Positions 21,681 to 34,091 of a DNA stretch of 64,000 nucleotides are shown here, piece by piece. The position numbers and the translations under genes were made by a program. The DNA is from Lepidostoma basale. Its lineage: Eukaryota > Arthropoda > Insecta > Trichoptera > Lepidostomatidae. Under the pieces are notes generated by a model. That model did no database searches and was not told the DNA's origin. It saw only the letters and a program-made list of their open reading frames with translations. The stretch covers positions 1,270,001 through 1,334,000 of the forward strand of contig JAHDVF020001307.1 in NCBI GenBank assembly GCA_022606425.2. Reading direction: 5' to 3'. How positions within the stretch are numbered: position 1 is the stretch's first letter; every line of letters begins with the position of its first letter.

Positions 21681-22728
21681 AAATGTATGATCAGACAACT
21701 TTTTTATGGAATGTTTCTATTGACATATTGCTCTATTCCTGGATTTGAATACAAGTCTGGATTCCAGAATTGCATGCTTTCCTGTACTTCTATTTTGTTT
21801 AAATTATTTTATCTGGTTTACAGTTAATATTCTCAAATCTCTTCGGTATTATTTACTTGAGTCAAAATTATTTAATAAATTCAGTGATTTGTTGTAATAC
21901 ATAATGCAGTTATTTATAATTCTAATCAATATTAGATTGTATAAGTTTTATAAAAATTTATAAGGTGAATTAAAATGTACCTTTTACATAATAAATAACC
22001 GAGTCCAGTAAATTGTACGACAACAGTGATATTGGATGGCAAATGGAACTCAGACAAGAACATGTAGATGTAGTGATATCTGTTGATGTCTCTCTTAGCT
22101 GTATAAATCAAGAAGTCAACCAGTATGATGCCAAACATGACCACATACAGTATAGACGTCGCTATTAATACATTCTTCTTTATTTCTCTATTGTTCACTT
22201 GTAACCCTATACTCTTTAATGTTGCATCTAGTTTCATTAGTTTGTGGAATAGATGACATATTTTATGCCTGTTTAGAAAGGATTTGATGCTCGTTACGAT
22301 TATAATAAAAAAATTATATCCGCTCCTTAAGAGACCGACGTACAATGGAGTCGTTGTGGTGTATGTTGTGTTGCATATTATTTGTTCGTTCTCTATTAAA
22401 AATACTACCAAAGACGAGACGAACGCCGTTGAAACGATTACGACGAAAATTATCGACCAAGTTATTCCTAACTTGTCAGATTTTGGTTTTTTGCCGCAAT
22501 AGACATACGGGGCTAGTCCCATCAGTCTGGACATGTAGTATATCGGTCTGAATGCCACAAAATTATCTTCGACGTTATTCATCGCAAATCCTATTTAAAC
22601 GTTTGCCGCCAAAATAACCGTTTTCTATAATTTAAAATTTTAGTTCATTCTTTCAGTTCTCTTTTCGAATATTTATAGTTTATTTATTCATAAAGCAGCC
22701 AATGACAGCTGTTAGTATAATTTCTTTT

Positions 22729-23170
22729 TAACCACTATAGTTCGGTTGGCCACATTTGCAATCCCAAAAAATTGGTTTGCGGTAGACTTTGTGTGCAGCT
22801 CACATTTGCATCCATCTTATATACTATTTATTGTTTCTTGAACAATGATGTATAACTCCATTTTTATATGGAATAACATGTTTCGCCCTTCTAAGGCATT
22901 AACAAATTGAAATATATCTACTAAAGCAAAGATGGCAGTACATAATGGAGTTCTAGTGCCAACCAAAGGCAAAAAAGGGATGAAAGTAGGATAAATGCCA
23001 TAGAAATGAGATCACTGAGAAGAATGTGCCAAAAAATGATATATGATAGAATACGGAATGACGAAATAAGGAAGAAATGTGTTGCATCATACATTTGAGA
23101 ATGCCTTAGAAGGGCGAAATATGTCATTCCATATTAAATTTAATAAAACTTCTACAAGACAGACGTTTTC
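22729..23170. repeat. piggyBac-like end, then foldback A with LINE insert
   Basis: TTAACCACTATAG with CACATTTGCA motifs at 22729-22815. Foldback A arms at about 22830-22910 and 23090-23170 flank a LINE-derived stretch (EMRSLRRMCQKMIYDRIRND). Confidence 0.6.
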
Positions 23171-23184
23171 ATTTATATTAATCT

Positions 23185-23285
23185 TATAGAGACAGTGTGA
23201 GAATAATATTGCCATCACTGGGAATCAAACCCAGAACCTTCGGTGTGGCAGTCACAGCTCTTGCCACTGTGCCACGAAGGTATTA
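23185..23285 (-). mobile_element. SINE-2 head fragment
   Basis: Complement of a tRNA-like head with B-box GGTTTGATTCC and ACCTTCGTGGCACAGTGGCA. Confidence 0.75.
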
Positions 23286-23489
23286 TTTTATTTATATTAG
23301 TATTGCTTACAATCACGGCATACCACTGTGGTTTTTAGATTTATTGCTCTGTCTTTATATTTATTATTATAGACAATGTTGTTTTATGATCACTGCAATA
23401 TTCTAAGAGATTTTATCGTTTTGATGGATTTTTAGTATGCATTCGAGGATAATTAGTTTAATTAACTATTTATTAAAATAGTTTATAAA

Positions 23490-24550
23490 TTCTTCTTCTT
23501 CTCCGGCGCTACAACCCTTGGTGGGTCTTAGCCTCCTCCAAGAAACGTCTCCGTCCCATCCTGTCTCTGGCCGCCACCTCCCAGTCTTGCTGCTCCAGGA
23601 CCCGACAGTCTGACAGGGCACCATCCAACCATCGCGGTCTTGGCCTGTCGGCGCTTCTTCGCCCTACTGGATTGTCATACAACACTCTTTTGGGAATAGA
23701 TTGTAGAGCTCTGTGTTGTATCTCCTTCTCCACGTCTGACCATCCTTAATGGGTCCAAAGATTCGCGAAGATTATGGAGGATCTTCCTTTATACATTATT
23801 ATTTAATAAATCAATCGGAGAGAGTCACAAATGAGGAAGTACTGCAGCGTAGAAGAAACAAAAATAAATTGTATAAACCATAAAGCGCAGGAATCTGGAA
23901 TACTTTGGGCACATTATGAGTAACAATAAATGCAAAGTGTTACAAATTCTGTGGTTCCAAATTCTTACAATAGATGTCACTACACTGATATATCACGGCT
24001 ACCGATGTTAACAGTTAGGAAATCTTACATTTGATATGACGGCTACCGATGCGAATAGGTTAAGAACATCTGAAATGAAGGCCTTAAGATCCATTACTGA
24101 AAAAACTCTGAGATTGTGTTCATAACGCAGTAATAAGAAAAATTTGCAAAATAGGGGATATTGTTTGGGTGACTAGATCCAGAAGAACATACTGGAGGGA
24201 CCACATAGCCAGAATGGATAGTGGTAGACTCGCATATACTACATATACATATGTAATTATGAAAGGATCGCTGCGTTGGTTCGGACATATAGAGCGCATG
24301 GATGGAGAAATAATGGTTAATAAAGTATACGTTTACTATGTTAATGGAGTACGGAGTCAAGGTAGACCGAGGAAAACATGGCATGACCAAATTAATCAAA
24401 TTTGAAAGGTTGGTCATGTAAGAAGTCGGAAAAATCTACATGGGTGAATGACTCGTTTTATGAATGTAGGGGAAGCTAGAGAGGTGTGTCAGGATAGAGG
24501 CGGTCCATTCTCTCTGCCTACCCTTGCGGTAAACGGCGTGATGGTGTGTT
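23490..24550. mobile_element. Cluster of LINE fragments
   Basis: 23490-23765 (-): IPKRVLYDNPVGRRSADRPR, WLDGALSDC, ARDRMGRRRFLEEAKTH. 23800-24150 (+): ESHKxEVLQ and NEx decayed. 24160-24235 (+): VTRSRRTYWRDHIARM. 24258-24545 (+): [41 protein letters not shown]. None intact. Confidence 0.7.
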
Positions 24551-24882
24551 GTTGTTGTCAAATATAGATTAGGATTTTGGGTATTGATTTATTCTTTTTT
24601 TTTCATCTAGGCGTATTTTTATGTATTTAACAGTAAAAGTTTTTTCTATGTTGTAAGATTGTTTTGTTTTCAAATTTGGTGTCATTTTTTAATAATTTTT
24701 TTAGCAGTAAATTTTTTATTTCAGCTCATGCATAAATATTACACAGCAATACATACATTCACAATAATCTGATATACACACAGAAATATGTTCTGATAAG
24801 AAATTTAGTGGTTGAAGTAAAATATACACTTATTTTTTTTTTAATCTAACTAAGCATGGAATTTTGTTCTCTTTGCCAGTGC

Positions 24883-25282
24883 TCCGCAAACTTTTCTCAC
24901 CTAAGGCACACATAAGTTCTTCCTAGAATTCCGCGGCACACCAAAAGCTAAAATTCGGTCTGAACGTGGCTGTCAATTAGCTCGGAATAGGTTGGTGCTC
25001 CTTCCGAAAGATCGAACGTCCGATTTTCACGAATTCTACAGGCCGGAAGTCGCTAAAAGAGCAAAAAACAATGTAGTTCGCCAGCAACTTCCGGCCAGTA
25101 AAATGGCGGCGACAATCGAATGTCCGATTTTTCACGAATGGCCTAAAAAAAAGGTCACCAAAATCTCCTGAGCTGATTTGCGAAACAGTCGACTCTTTCG
25201 CAATTCATGAGTTCCGACTATAACTAAATATTTTTTTCATTATGTATTTGGCCGTGGCACACCATTTGCGGAGCACTGTTCT
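24883..25282. mobile_element. hAT-like element
   Basis: Ends CAGTGCTCCGCAAA and TTTGCGGAGCACTG; internal AAGTCGC and GGCCGGAAGT blocks also occur in 57675-57987. Flanks TTCTCTTT and TTCTATTC may be a decayed 8-bp duplication. Confidence 0.6.
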
Positions 25283-25531
25283 ATTCCATATACAATGAAA
25301 TTGCACACCTAGTTAAAAAAAAATTGTATTTAGTGATTATATTTTTCTTCAACTATTCAATTGTATAATGGAGAAATGGTTCAAACATAATATAAATAAA
25401 ATTTTCAAATGGAAAATTTTTGTGCTGTCCATCTTGTATCTTTGATTATGTTAGTTTGAAATTTTACAAATTGCTCTTAACAGTTTTTTGATTTGTAAAA
25501 TAAAGTTTTTAGTATTTTATTTTCCGTTTAA

Positions 25532-25701
25532 TTAACCTTAACTGCGGAGCCTCAGGAAATAAAATTCTTCCCATGAGTCTTTTCCTGACGGCTAAACCCC
25601 ATCCTACTTATTTAAAACTAAACGGTATAGGGCCTGACCTGGACAGGGGTCCGCCGTTTGGATTTTTGGTTATGGTCAGTGCTCCGCAGTTAATGTGTTA
25701 A
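25532..25701. mobile_element. piggyBac-like MITE, second copy
   Basis: TTAA at 25532-25535 and 25698-25701; inverted ends CCTTAACTGCGGAGC and complement CACATTAACTGCGGAGC; inner AAACGGTATAGGGCCTGACC as at 18.3 kb. Confidence 0.75.
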
Positions 25702-25856
25702 CCCCAAGACAAGTATCTTTGCGGTATTTATGTAATCATCGCAACAAACATAAAACACATGTGTTAATATTTCAAATGAAAAACAGACTTTCATTTTAAT
25801 CTAATCCAATGGCTTATTCATTGAGAATTTCATGATCATTCGAATATGGAATGAAT

Positions 25857-26474
25857 TATATATACAATGTGTATTTTCGACACTTGATCAAACGAAATGT
25901 AAATGTATGTATCTATCTCTTTCGATCTTTACCTGCTATTGTTCAACTTGGGTAGAAGGGGTGCATAATTAACAAAACAATTGCATTGTCCTTATCTACT
26001 TTGGCGGTGAATATCATGGCAACGAAAAGAGATAGACCAATAGTTATTTTTGAGAATTTGTAAATTAAATCATGAAATTTAATAAAACATGTAAATAGTC
26101 TACCTTAATGGTCACAGTTTTAAAGTTACAAATCTAAAATTAAAATTATATATATATTTTGTACAAATTTCAATTAAAAAAAAATAATAATTAAATAAAA
26201 CGATGTTTTTTACTTTCAATTATTTTTTTTTTTTAATAAGTGTCTGTTCCATATTGTTAGTTTTATTTATTTTCTTAGCTAGGTAGACTTTTATAGCTTT
26301 CAAATGAGACTACTTTGAAGAAAATACGCCGCTTACTGGAAGAGAAAAAAAAAATAAAGCGCCACTATTTCTTAAGTAGGTAACTGTTCCAAAAAAAAGC
26401 GTTATTATTGATATTTTTTTGTCTAATATTCGCACATTCCGTTCGATCAAGTGTAAAAAATACACATTGTATAT
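25857..26474. mobile_element. TIR element with TATATACAATGTG ends
   Basis: About 45-bp inverted ends (ACACTTGATCAAACGAAATG left, ACACTTGATCGAACGGAATG complement right); no frame inside. Confidence 0.7.
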
Positions 26475-27149
26475 AATAGAAGAACAACATGTCTAGGAGT
26501 GATGTCAAAGTAGGAACATACGCCTATGTATCGTTGATTTATTTTTCATTTCTATAACATGGTTTTCGTTCACTCGTTAAATTTTACCAAATCACTTTGT
26601 TCTTTCAGAAATCGTTTTAAACTTCTGTTTTGGTTTATTAATATGTGTGTAAATATTATACATTTTCTTCATAATATCTGAAACACTTTGATTTGCTAAG
26701 TTTTAAAAGAAATGAACACACATGTGACCGTGTTCTCAAATCTAACTATTTCAAATTATTAAATTAAATTGATTTATGGTATATAAAGATCCTAAAATCC
26801 TGACTAGAAAAATCTTTGAGAATAGTTCAGTTGCAGCAGAACATCCCTGTTTAGAGCTGCTCCATCCAAATTAAAAATAGCCACGAGAAACAAATAGAAG
26901 AAGAAGAAGAATGGTACATACATTCTTTTTATCTGTTAACCCACATTAAGCTTTTTAATTATACCAGTATCGATATTAATTTAATAATCTGAAATACCAA
27001 GCAATCCAGAAACATAGATTAATGAATTATTTAGATGCCTGTATATTTTTTATAACTATTCCAATAAGCCGCCAAGAAACTAGCAATAAATCCAAAAACA
27101 AAAAAATATATTAAAATTCATATTGATCTATAAAAGACAACTTAAAGTT

Positions 27150-27300
27150 AAATAGTCCATTGTTTTGGCCGAAACACTGTGATACTTCAACATTATTAAC
27201 TGTTAAAATTTATAACACTGTTATGATATCACAATTATTATTATTCACTTTTTGAGTGTCGGGACAGCTGTTTCGCCTAGTTGTTTGTAAGACCTCGTGA
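27150..27300. repeat. Foldback C half copy
   Basis: Contains TTCACTTTTTGAGTGTCGGG and ACAGCTGTTTCGCC as in the fuller copy at 40.26-41.07 kb. Confidence 0.6.
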
Positions 27301-27491
27301 TGCCAACACCGGTCGATGCCAAAGCAGGTGGTGCGATTATTGCATGCTTCATACATCCTTGAAACTAAGACTTGCAGTTTTGTCATACTGTCAGCGGTAG
27401 TTCTCTTTAGATAATATATTTTACGGCATCTAGATTCTTCATTAATCTAAAATAACATTATCCATAATATAATGAGTTTGTATTAATTCAG

Positions 27492-30400
27492 GAGAGTACG
27501 CCGGGGCGCAGGGGCTGGGTCTGCTGCGGCTGCACTCCACGTTCCGCCACGACCTGAAGATATACGCCTCGGACGAGGGCCGCGTGCAGATGACGGCGGC
27601 CGCCTTCGCCAAGGGGCTGCTGGCCCTAGAAGGGGAGCTCACGCCTATCCTTGTGCAGATGGTCAAGAGTGCCAACACCAACGGCCTGCTGGACAATGAC
27701 TGCGACTCCAGCAAGTACCAAAACATGTGAGTGACCAATAATACATATTGTATTATTGTAACATTTTTTCATTTTTATTAAAATACCTTTTTCCCCTTTG
27801 TGTTAATTTTTTTCTACATGTTTTGAAGGTTTTACACCGTCATCATTGGAAGATGTTAACTTTTTATTTATTGTTGAAGGTGTAAAACGTTCGAAACATG
27901 TCAAATCGAGAAAAATGCTGTTTTACTTAATATTCATCATTATGGAATTCACGTGTTAATGCCTTAAGTTTTTATTAACAAAAAAAATTGTTGTAATTTG
28001 CAATAAATAGGGAGTTTGGTAGCTATTTGTAACTTTATCTCACCGTATTCCTCTTGGGCTTGCTGTGTACCAATATTTAGCAGGTTATCAAGGAATGGGT
28101 TCACACTTATCCATTTCTGCTTATTAGGGGTTTCTTTGAGAAATCCGCCATCTTGGAAAATATTTATCGTATTTCTGGGTATCTTTGACAGCATCTGCAT
28201 GAATTGCTTTATCTCTACATGTAGAACCAACTTGCCTATGGTGATGCCAGTAAGGAGAGTAATCCAACTGGTGAACTTGATCGCACTGTAGATTAACATT
28301 TTTTAAATAAACCTTTGTGCGCTGCGTGCAATAAAGGTAGCCCGCTGCCCAAGCAAATATTCATGCGACTTGCGACCTACGCGTAGCTGTTATAAAAATA
28401 AATATATCTCTAAAATTAGTCATCATATTAAGGTAAAATAAAAAGCATTATGAAAATAAAAGATTCTTTATAATTTACAAAATCTTTATTTGTAATTTTT
28501 CACATTTTATATTATATAATTACATATTAAAGTTAAAGAATAAAAACATTAAAAAAAAATACAACAGCAATGTGAATACAACCGTCCAGTTCAGAAGATG
28601 ACGAAAAAGTGGCAGTGGTGTAGATTGTGCGTTTTATTAGGCGGACTATAAAGGTATAAACACTAATATTATGCATCATGACAAGAATATTTATCGAAAC
28701 CGAAAATAAAATTATGGTTCGGTATCTCAAAGACATTATTTACATAAGCTAATATTCATATTTTGAATACTATTGTTATGAATCAGTGCAATCCGATAGT
28801 GAAATCACCGGTCCCGTACGGGACCGCTGGGCACTGAACAACGCAAATCTCCAGTCACGTACGGGACCCCTGGGCCGCTAAAGGTTAATGAAATAAAATA
28901 TTGGATTGTTCAGGCTCCTTGGCGCTGGACTTGCCCTTGTGTTCCTAGGTGGTGCATAGGGGAATATTGTTCACCTAATTAATTTTCTGTGTATTATGAT
29001 AATTTATTTCAATATGAAATCTATGTTGTTTTATCCAGGGCTAAAGCACGTCTCCATGAGATTATGCAAGAGAACCGAGATTTCACGGCGGAGGACCGGG
29101 CCAAGATCAACCCGGGCAATGCCCTGAGCATCAACCAAGCCCTGGACTTCGTGAAGAACCCCGTCAAGTGCTGCGCGCACGTGCACACGCTCATTCAAGC
29201 GCTCATGAACGTCGTCCATGTCAAGAAAGACGACCCTAAAACTAAAGGTCAGCCCTCTCGCCATATCTTCTACTTGAACACATTTTGTACAGGAATTTTA
29301 AAAATGTGTTTTTTACTAATTAACTAACTAACTATCACGCCGAGGGTAGGCAGGGAGGATAGACTGCCACATTGTTTTATGCTGACACTTGCAAACAATG
29401 AAGCATGTAATTTTTTTAAAAACTAATTTTTATTAAGTATGGGAACGAAAAAAGCTTTCGCTATGCTTCGCCCTGTATGGCATTCTGGTATCATTTCGAG
29501 AAAGCTCAAGTTTCAAATATCAGCAGTAGCGTTAAAAGCGTACTGCTGTACGGATGTGAGACTTGGAAATCTACCGCAGACATTATTGGAAAACTTCAGG
29601 TGTTTATTAAATAGGTGCCTTCGCTCAATATTCAAGATCTATTGGCCCCAAACAGTGTCAAACGCCGTTCTCTGGACCATGGCAGGCGAAAAACCAATTA
29701 GCGAACAAGTCGCTAGACGCAAATGGCAGTGCATCGGTCACACTCTGAGACGGAACCCAGCCTGCATCGCTCAGGATGCACTAGACGGAAGGAAAGAGGA
29801 AGCGAGGCAGACCTAGAGCCACCTGGAGAAGAGCCCCGCAGGATGAGGTTAAAACAGCAGGCGTCACTTGGGATGATGTTAGGCATCAGGCATGCGATAG
29901 AGTCGGGTGGAGAAGGTTCCTTGAGGCCCTATGCACCACGGAGGTGTGACAGGACAAAAATAAGAAAATATGGGAATGAAAAATTATCTTTAACAGCCGT
30001 TGTCGTCCACTGCTGGACATAGGCCTCCCCATACTTCTCCGTGTATGAAATGTCGTACGGGGGGTGGTTGGCATTACAACGCCACGCTTGCCAGACGGGT
30101 TGGCGAGGTGTCCTTCTACGTTAGACTATGCATCCATATTATCCACCGAGGTTATTCACACTCGATCTCTAACATTTCGCATAGTTTCCAGGGGAGACCA
30201 AAGTCGAGGAGGTGTGGATAGGTACTTGGGATCAGATGAATCCTCCAGCGTAGCATGGCCATAACCACGGTGATGACCATGCACCGCTCAAAGAGTCAAT
30301 AGGATACCCCTTACTCCCCCTTTTTATTAATTATCACAAAAATTATCCCAGCAGCCAAATTTTTAATATTCATTAAATCATTTTAGATGCCATTTTGTAC

Positions 30401-33400
30401 CACGGTGAGACCTGGGAGCTGATGGGGCGGCGCTGGGGCAAGATTGAGAAGGACTTCTGCACTAAGAACAAGTCCTTCGACATCTCCAAGATCCCCGATA
30501 TCTACGACTGCATCAAGTACGACCTGCAGCACAACCAGCACACGCTGCAGTTCGAGCAGTCCGAGGAGCTCTACGTCTACGCCAAGTATCTGGCTGACAT
30601 CGTCATACCACAGGTAATTTATTTGGTATCTAACAAGTCAGTTTTCAAATCAAATCATTTAAAGCATCTATTGAGTACAGGTAAAATATTATACACATAC
30701 AACATAATACCAGGAACGCATTAGAGATGGTTCGACATTAGGAAGACAAGATACTTTCTAAAATCGAGAGTATTTGTCCCCTGAACGTACCTTTACTAAT
30801 GAAAGATGTTGATCTCTGAGGAGACTGCGTTCAGCAGAATAATTGCTCTTCCCACCCGTGTCACTAGAGGCAGATTGGTTCTGGCAGCCGGTATGTAAAA
30901 TAATCTGTGCTGTCGAAGATATCTATCAGGGACAAAAATACCAACACCCTCCAACACGGCCGAGTTCTCGAAATATCCTCTGATTACCTCATAAATAGGT
31001 TATGAGATGCCCATCTCTTCGTAGTTATAGAGAGTTGGTTCCGAATATTCCAAAAAGAAATGCCGTGGGATAGAGCCACAGATAACTACCATACTCCCTC
31101 ATGTAGATACCTCAGAATTTTTTTCTAAACCACTTTCGAGTCTGCTCCGAATCAACGCGTTGTATAGAACTCTGAGCTCTTCCGGTTCGAACGATGAAGC
31201 CCAACATCCTCAGCGTAACATCACAAATCCTCTCGATACGTGCACAAAATGTCAGCCTACTCTCATAGATGATCCCGAGATCTCTTGTCGTAGATACATG
31301 AGCTAGTTCTGCTCTAGTAAAAGATATATAGTTTTAACGTATAAGTTTGCAGTCATGCTGAGCATGTGTGTTCGTGTCATGCTTGTGTATCAAAAGATTT
31401 TTGTGTAGATTGGTACGATGTCCACCAATAACTACATAGTGCACCGCAAGGCGTTAAGTTGGAATTGGAATTCCCGTTGCGTAACATTTCAGCATGTTCG
31501 TAATTATTAGGTATTATTTGCGAACGTCTTAAATGAATTGTGATTTTTTGTAATGATTTGTTTATAATTATTTTATTTGCCTTTGAAGGAATATGGACTA
31601 ACAGTTCAGGAGAAGCTGACTATTGGGCAGGGCATCTGCACACCGCTGCTGAAGAAGATCAGAGCCGATCTGCAGAGGAACATCGAGGAATCCGGGGAAG
31701 AGACTGTCAACAGGCTAAATCCAAGGTAATTATTAATATTTTTTCAACTTTAAAAGTGCTTTTCTATATACAAATGTAAATGGTGGAGTCTATATTTTGT
31801 GTATTATACAATATTAGTTTAATAGACCGATAAACACAATTTTTCTTTTTATTCTTCGATGGCGCTACAACCCAAATCGCCTTGGCCTCCTTAAACTTTT
31901 ACTTCTAACTTGCAACTTGTAAAAGCTTCCGTCTTTCTTTACGTCTTCCTTCTTCTACATGATTTTCTTAGAAGTTTATTGAAAGGCGTTAAAGATATTT
32001 AATAAATTGAAGTGAAAAAGAAAGCATTGTTTTTTTTCAATTCCAAAAATTGTCTTAGGTGCCCGCATATTTGTCATTTTTTGTACGTACGTATCCAACC
32101 CATGGCTGGCTACGGCAGCCAGTCCAACATATGACGGCATATGAGAGCCTGCGCACTAGGCAGCCACGAATTCCTGGCTGCAGCAGCCATTAGAACACGC
32201 CTGATTGTACAGCAGCCCATTGGCTACTCTCAGCCAGAGCTAGTATAGGCGAATGTATGTGGCTGCCGTCTGTCTTCTTGTTTATCTTTTTCGGCCATAT
32301 TTTCTGCTCGGAAACATTTTTATATATTATGAATCCAGTGTCTTTTCTTTGTTTTGCGTTTCTTGCGAGACAAAAGGTAAACAATTATAAGATCTTCCAC
32401 GCCCATATCAATGGTCACAACTGGCAGTGGATTGACTCTTTGGCTGCTATAACTGCCTGCTCAATATTTCCGGCTGCCTAGTGCGCGCCTAGCCTTATGT
32501 GTGTAGATATACTAGGAACTTCGTTAATGTTGTACAATTCTTCGTTTTGTCTTATGCACCACCCTTCTCTATCCTTCCTTGCTATAGACCTTTGTGGTAT
32601 GTTCTCTAGAGGGCTGCTCCTCCTGTGAGGTGGATTCCCAGCTGTCCTTCCATCTTTTAGGAGGTCTAGTCAATAAATAAAAATGTTTTATCTTTGAAGC
32701 TTACTAGGTCTTCTATCTAATGTTTTTTTTGTTGTATTATAGATATAGCCACGGAGTGTCCAGTCCAGGCCGTCACGTACGAACGCGTTTGTACTTCACC
32801 AGTGAAAGTCACGTGCACTCTCTCTTAACTGTGCTGAGATACGGCGGTCTACTTGATGTATGTTGAGTCGTTCAAAATAATATTATACATTTAATTAACC
32901 GTTTCATAAATTTTTTTTTACTATATATTCAATGTGATTGCAGGTTATCAAAGATGAACAATGGCGGCGAGCGATGGAGTACGTGTCAATGGTGTCGGAG
33001 CTCAACTATATGTCGCAGGTGGTGGTAATGCTTTACGAGGATCCAACTAAGGATCCTTTCTCTGAGGAAAGGTAGGGTTGGGCAGCCAGCAACTAAAGTA
33101 TTCACAATAACTTAGAATATGAGTAGAACCAATCGCTTTTTGTTTTGGACACATTAAACGCATGGATGAAGAAAGAATATTTAAGAAAGTACACATTAAC
33201 GATGTGAATGGAGTATTAAGTCGAGGAAGACCGAGAAAAACATGACATGACCAAATTAATGAAATTTTAAATGTCAGCCATGTTAGTTTCAAGAATGTGG
33301 AAGAAGCTAGTGTGTCAGGATAGAATAGTGTGGCGGTCAATGATGTGATGGTTTTTGTGTCTTTTGGTGTCTTCTATTACCTAATTTAATTAACCTCTTT

Positions 33401-34091
33401 GTGCGTACCGCCCTAACCGTGGGGCCATTGAATACATGGTGAGATAGTCTATGGCCCCATGCTTGGAGCTCATTTATAATTTCTCGAATATTCCCAGATT
33501 ATTCAAAATTTTGGACTACCAGCGACATCTATTGGTGTACACAAAATTATACAAGTTTTCGGCTAGTTACATGTTTTACAAACGGAAAAAATCAAACAAA
33601 ACAAAACAAACCATTACGCCGTTTCCCCGCAGTGGTAGGCAGAGAGAATGGATCGCCACACTACTCTATCCTGACACACCTCTCTAGCTTCCACCGCATT
33701 CATACAGCGTGTCATAAACGAATGTCGATTCTTCAGACTTCTAACATGACCAACCTTTAAAATTTGATTAATTTGGTCGTGCCATGTTTTCCTCAGTCTG
33801 CCTAGACTCCATACTCCATTTACATCATTAAGTGTATACTTTTATACCATTCTTTCTCCATCCATGCGCTCCATATGTCCGAACCAACGCAGCGATCCTT
33901 TCATAATTTTGTTTATCATAATATAAATGTCATTAATATACTATTCAAGAGGTTAATGTTGTCTTATTTTTAGATTCCACGTAGAATTACACTTCAGCCC
34001 CGGAGTGAACTGTTGCGTACAAAAAAATTTGCCTCCCGGTCCCGGGTTTAGGCCGCATAGTCGTAATGAATCCGCAAATGCTAACACTTCG
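27492..34091 (+). CDS. PPIP5K: PPIP5K exons 1-7 of the window: second half of the phosphatase domain
   Basis: Seven exons encode the highly conserved part of the phosphatase domain. The first starts [18 protein letters not shown], whose preceding exon must supply the first base of its first codon. Then follow the helices around [20 protein letters not shown] and [14 protein letters not shown], the block [40 protein letters not shown], the signature [37 protein letters not shown], and [12 protein letters not shown]. These follow human PPIP5K order closely. Introns here contain jockey-like LINE pieces, a foldback at 27.77 kb and a TIR element at 32.15 kb. Confidence 0.95.

Larger units (their letters stand above)
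17546..22582 (-). pseudogene. Gustatory receptor 3 (Gr), in-frame stop in exon 2
   Basis: Third tandem Gr, same organisation: exons 21981-22582, 20189-20582, 17792-17860 and 17546-17704, all with GT-AG sites and a frame that would give about 407 aa. The start MNNVEDNFVAF, the block SRLMGLAPYVYCGKK, exon 3 ARATGEILQGINLDLEDK and exon 4 MEVARLQVVHQRL match the paralogues; the C-terminal motif is weaker (IKYLLIFIEF). A TGA at 20276-20278 (about codon 303) interrupts exon 2 just before the sixth membrane segment, and the next positions read ACGA where Gr1 has AWGA. Everything after the stop remains open and spliceable, so the inactivation looks recent, or the stop is a single-allele or assembly error. 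Confidence 0.8.

Noticed and set aside
27964..28299. 111-codon minus-strand frame
   Set aside because: Complement of a diverged plus-strand jockey-like LINE fragment.
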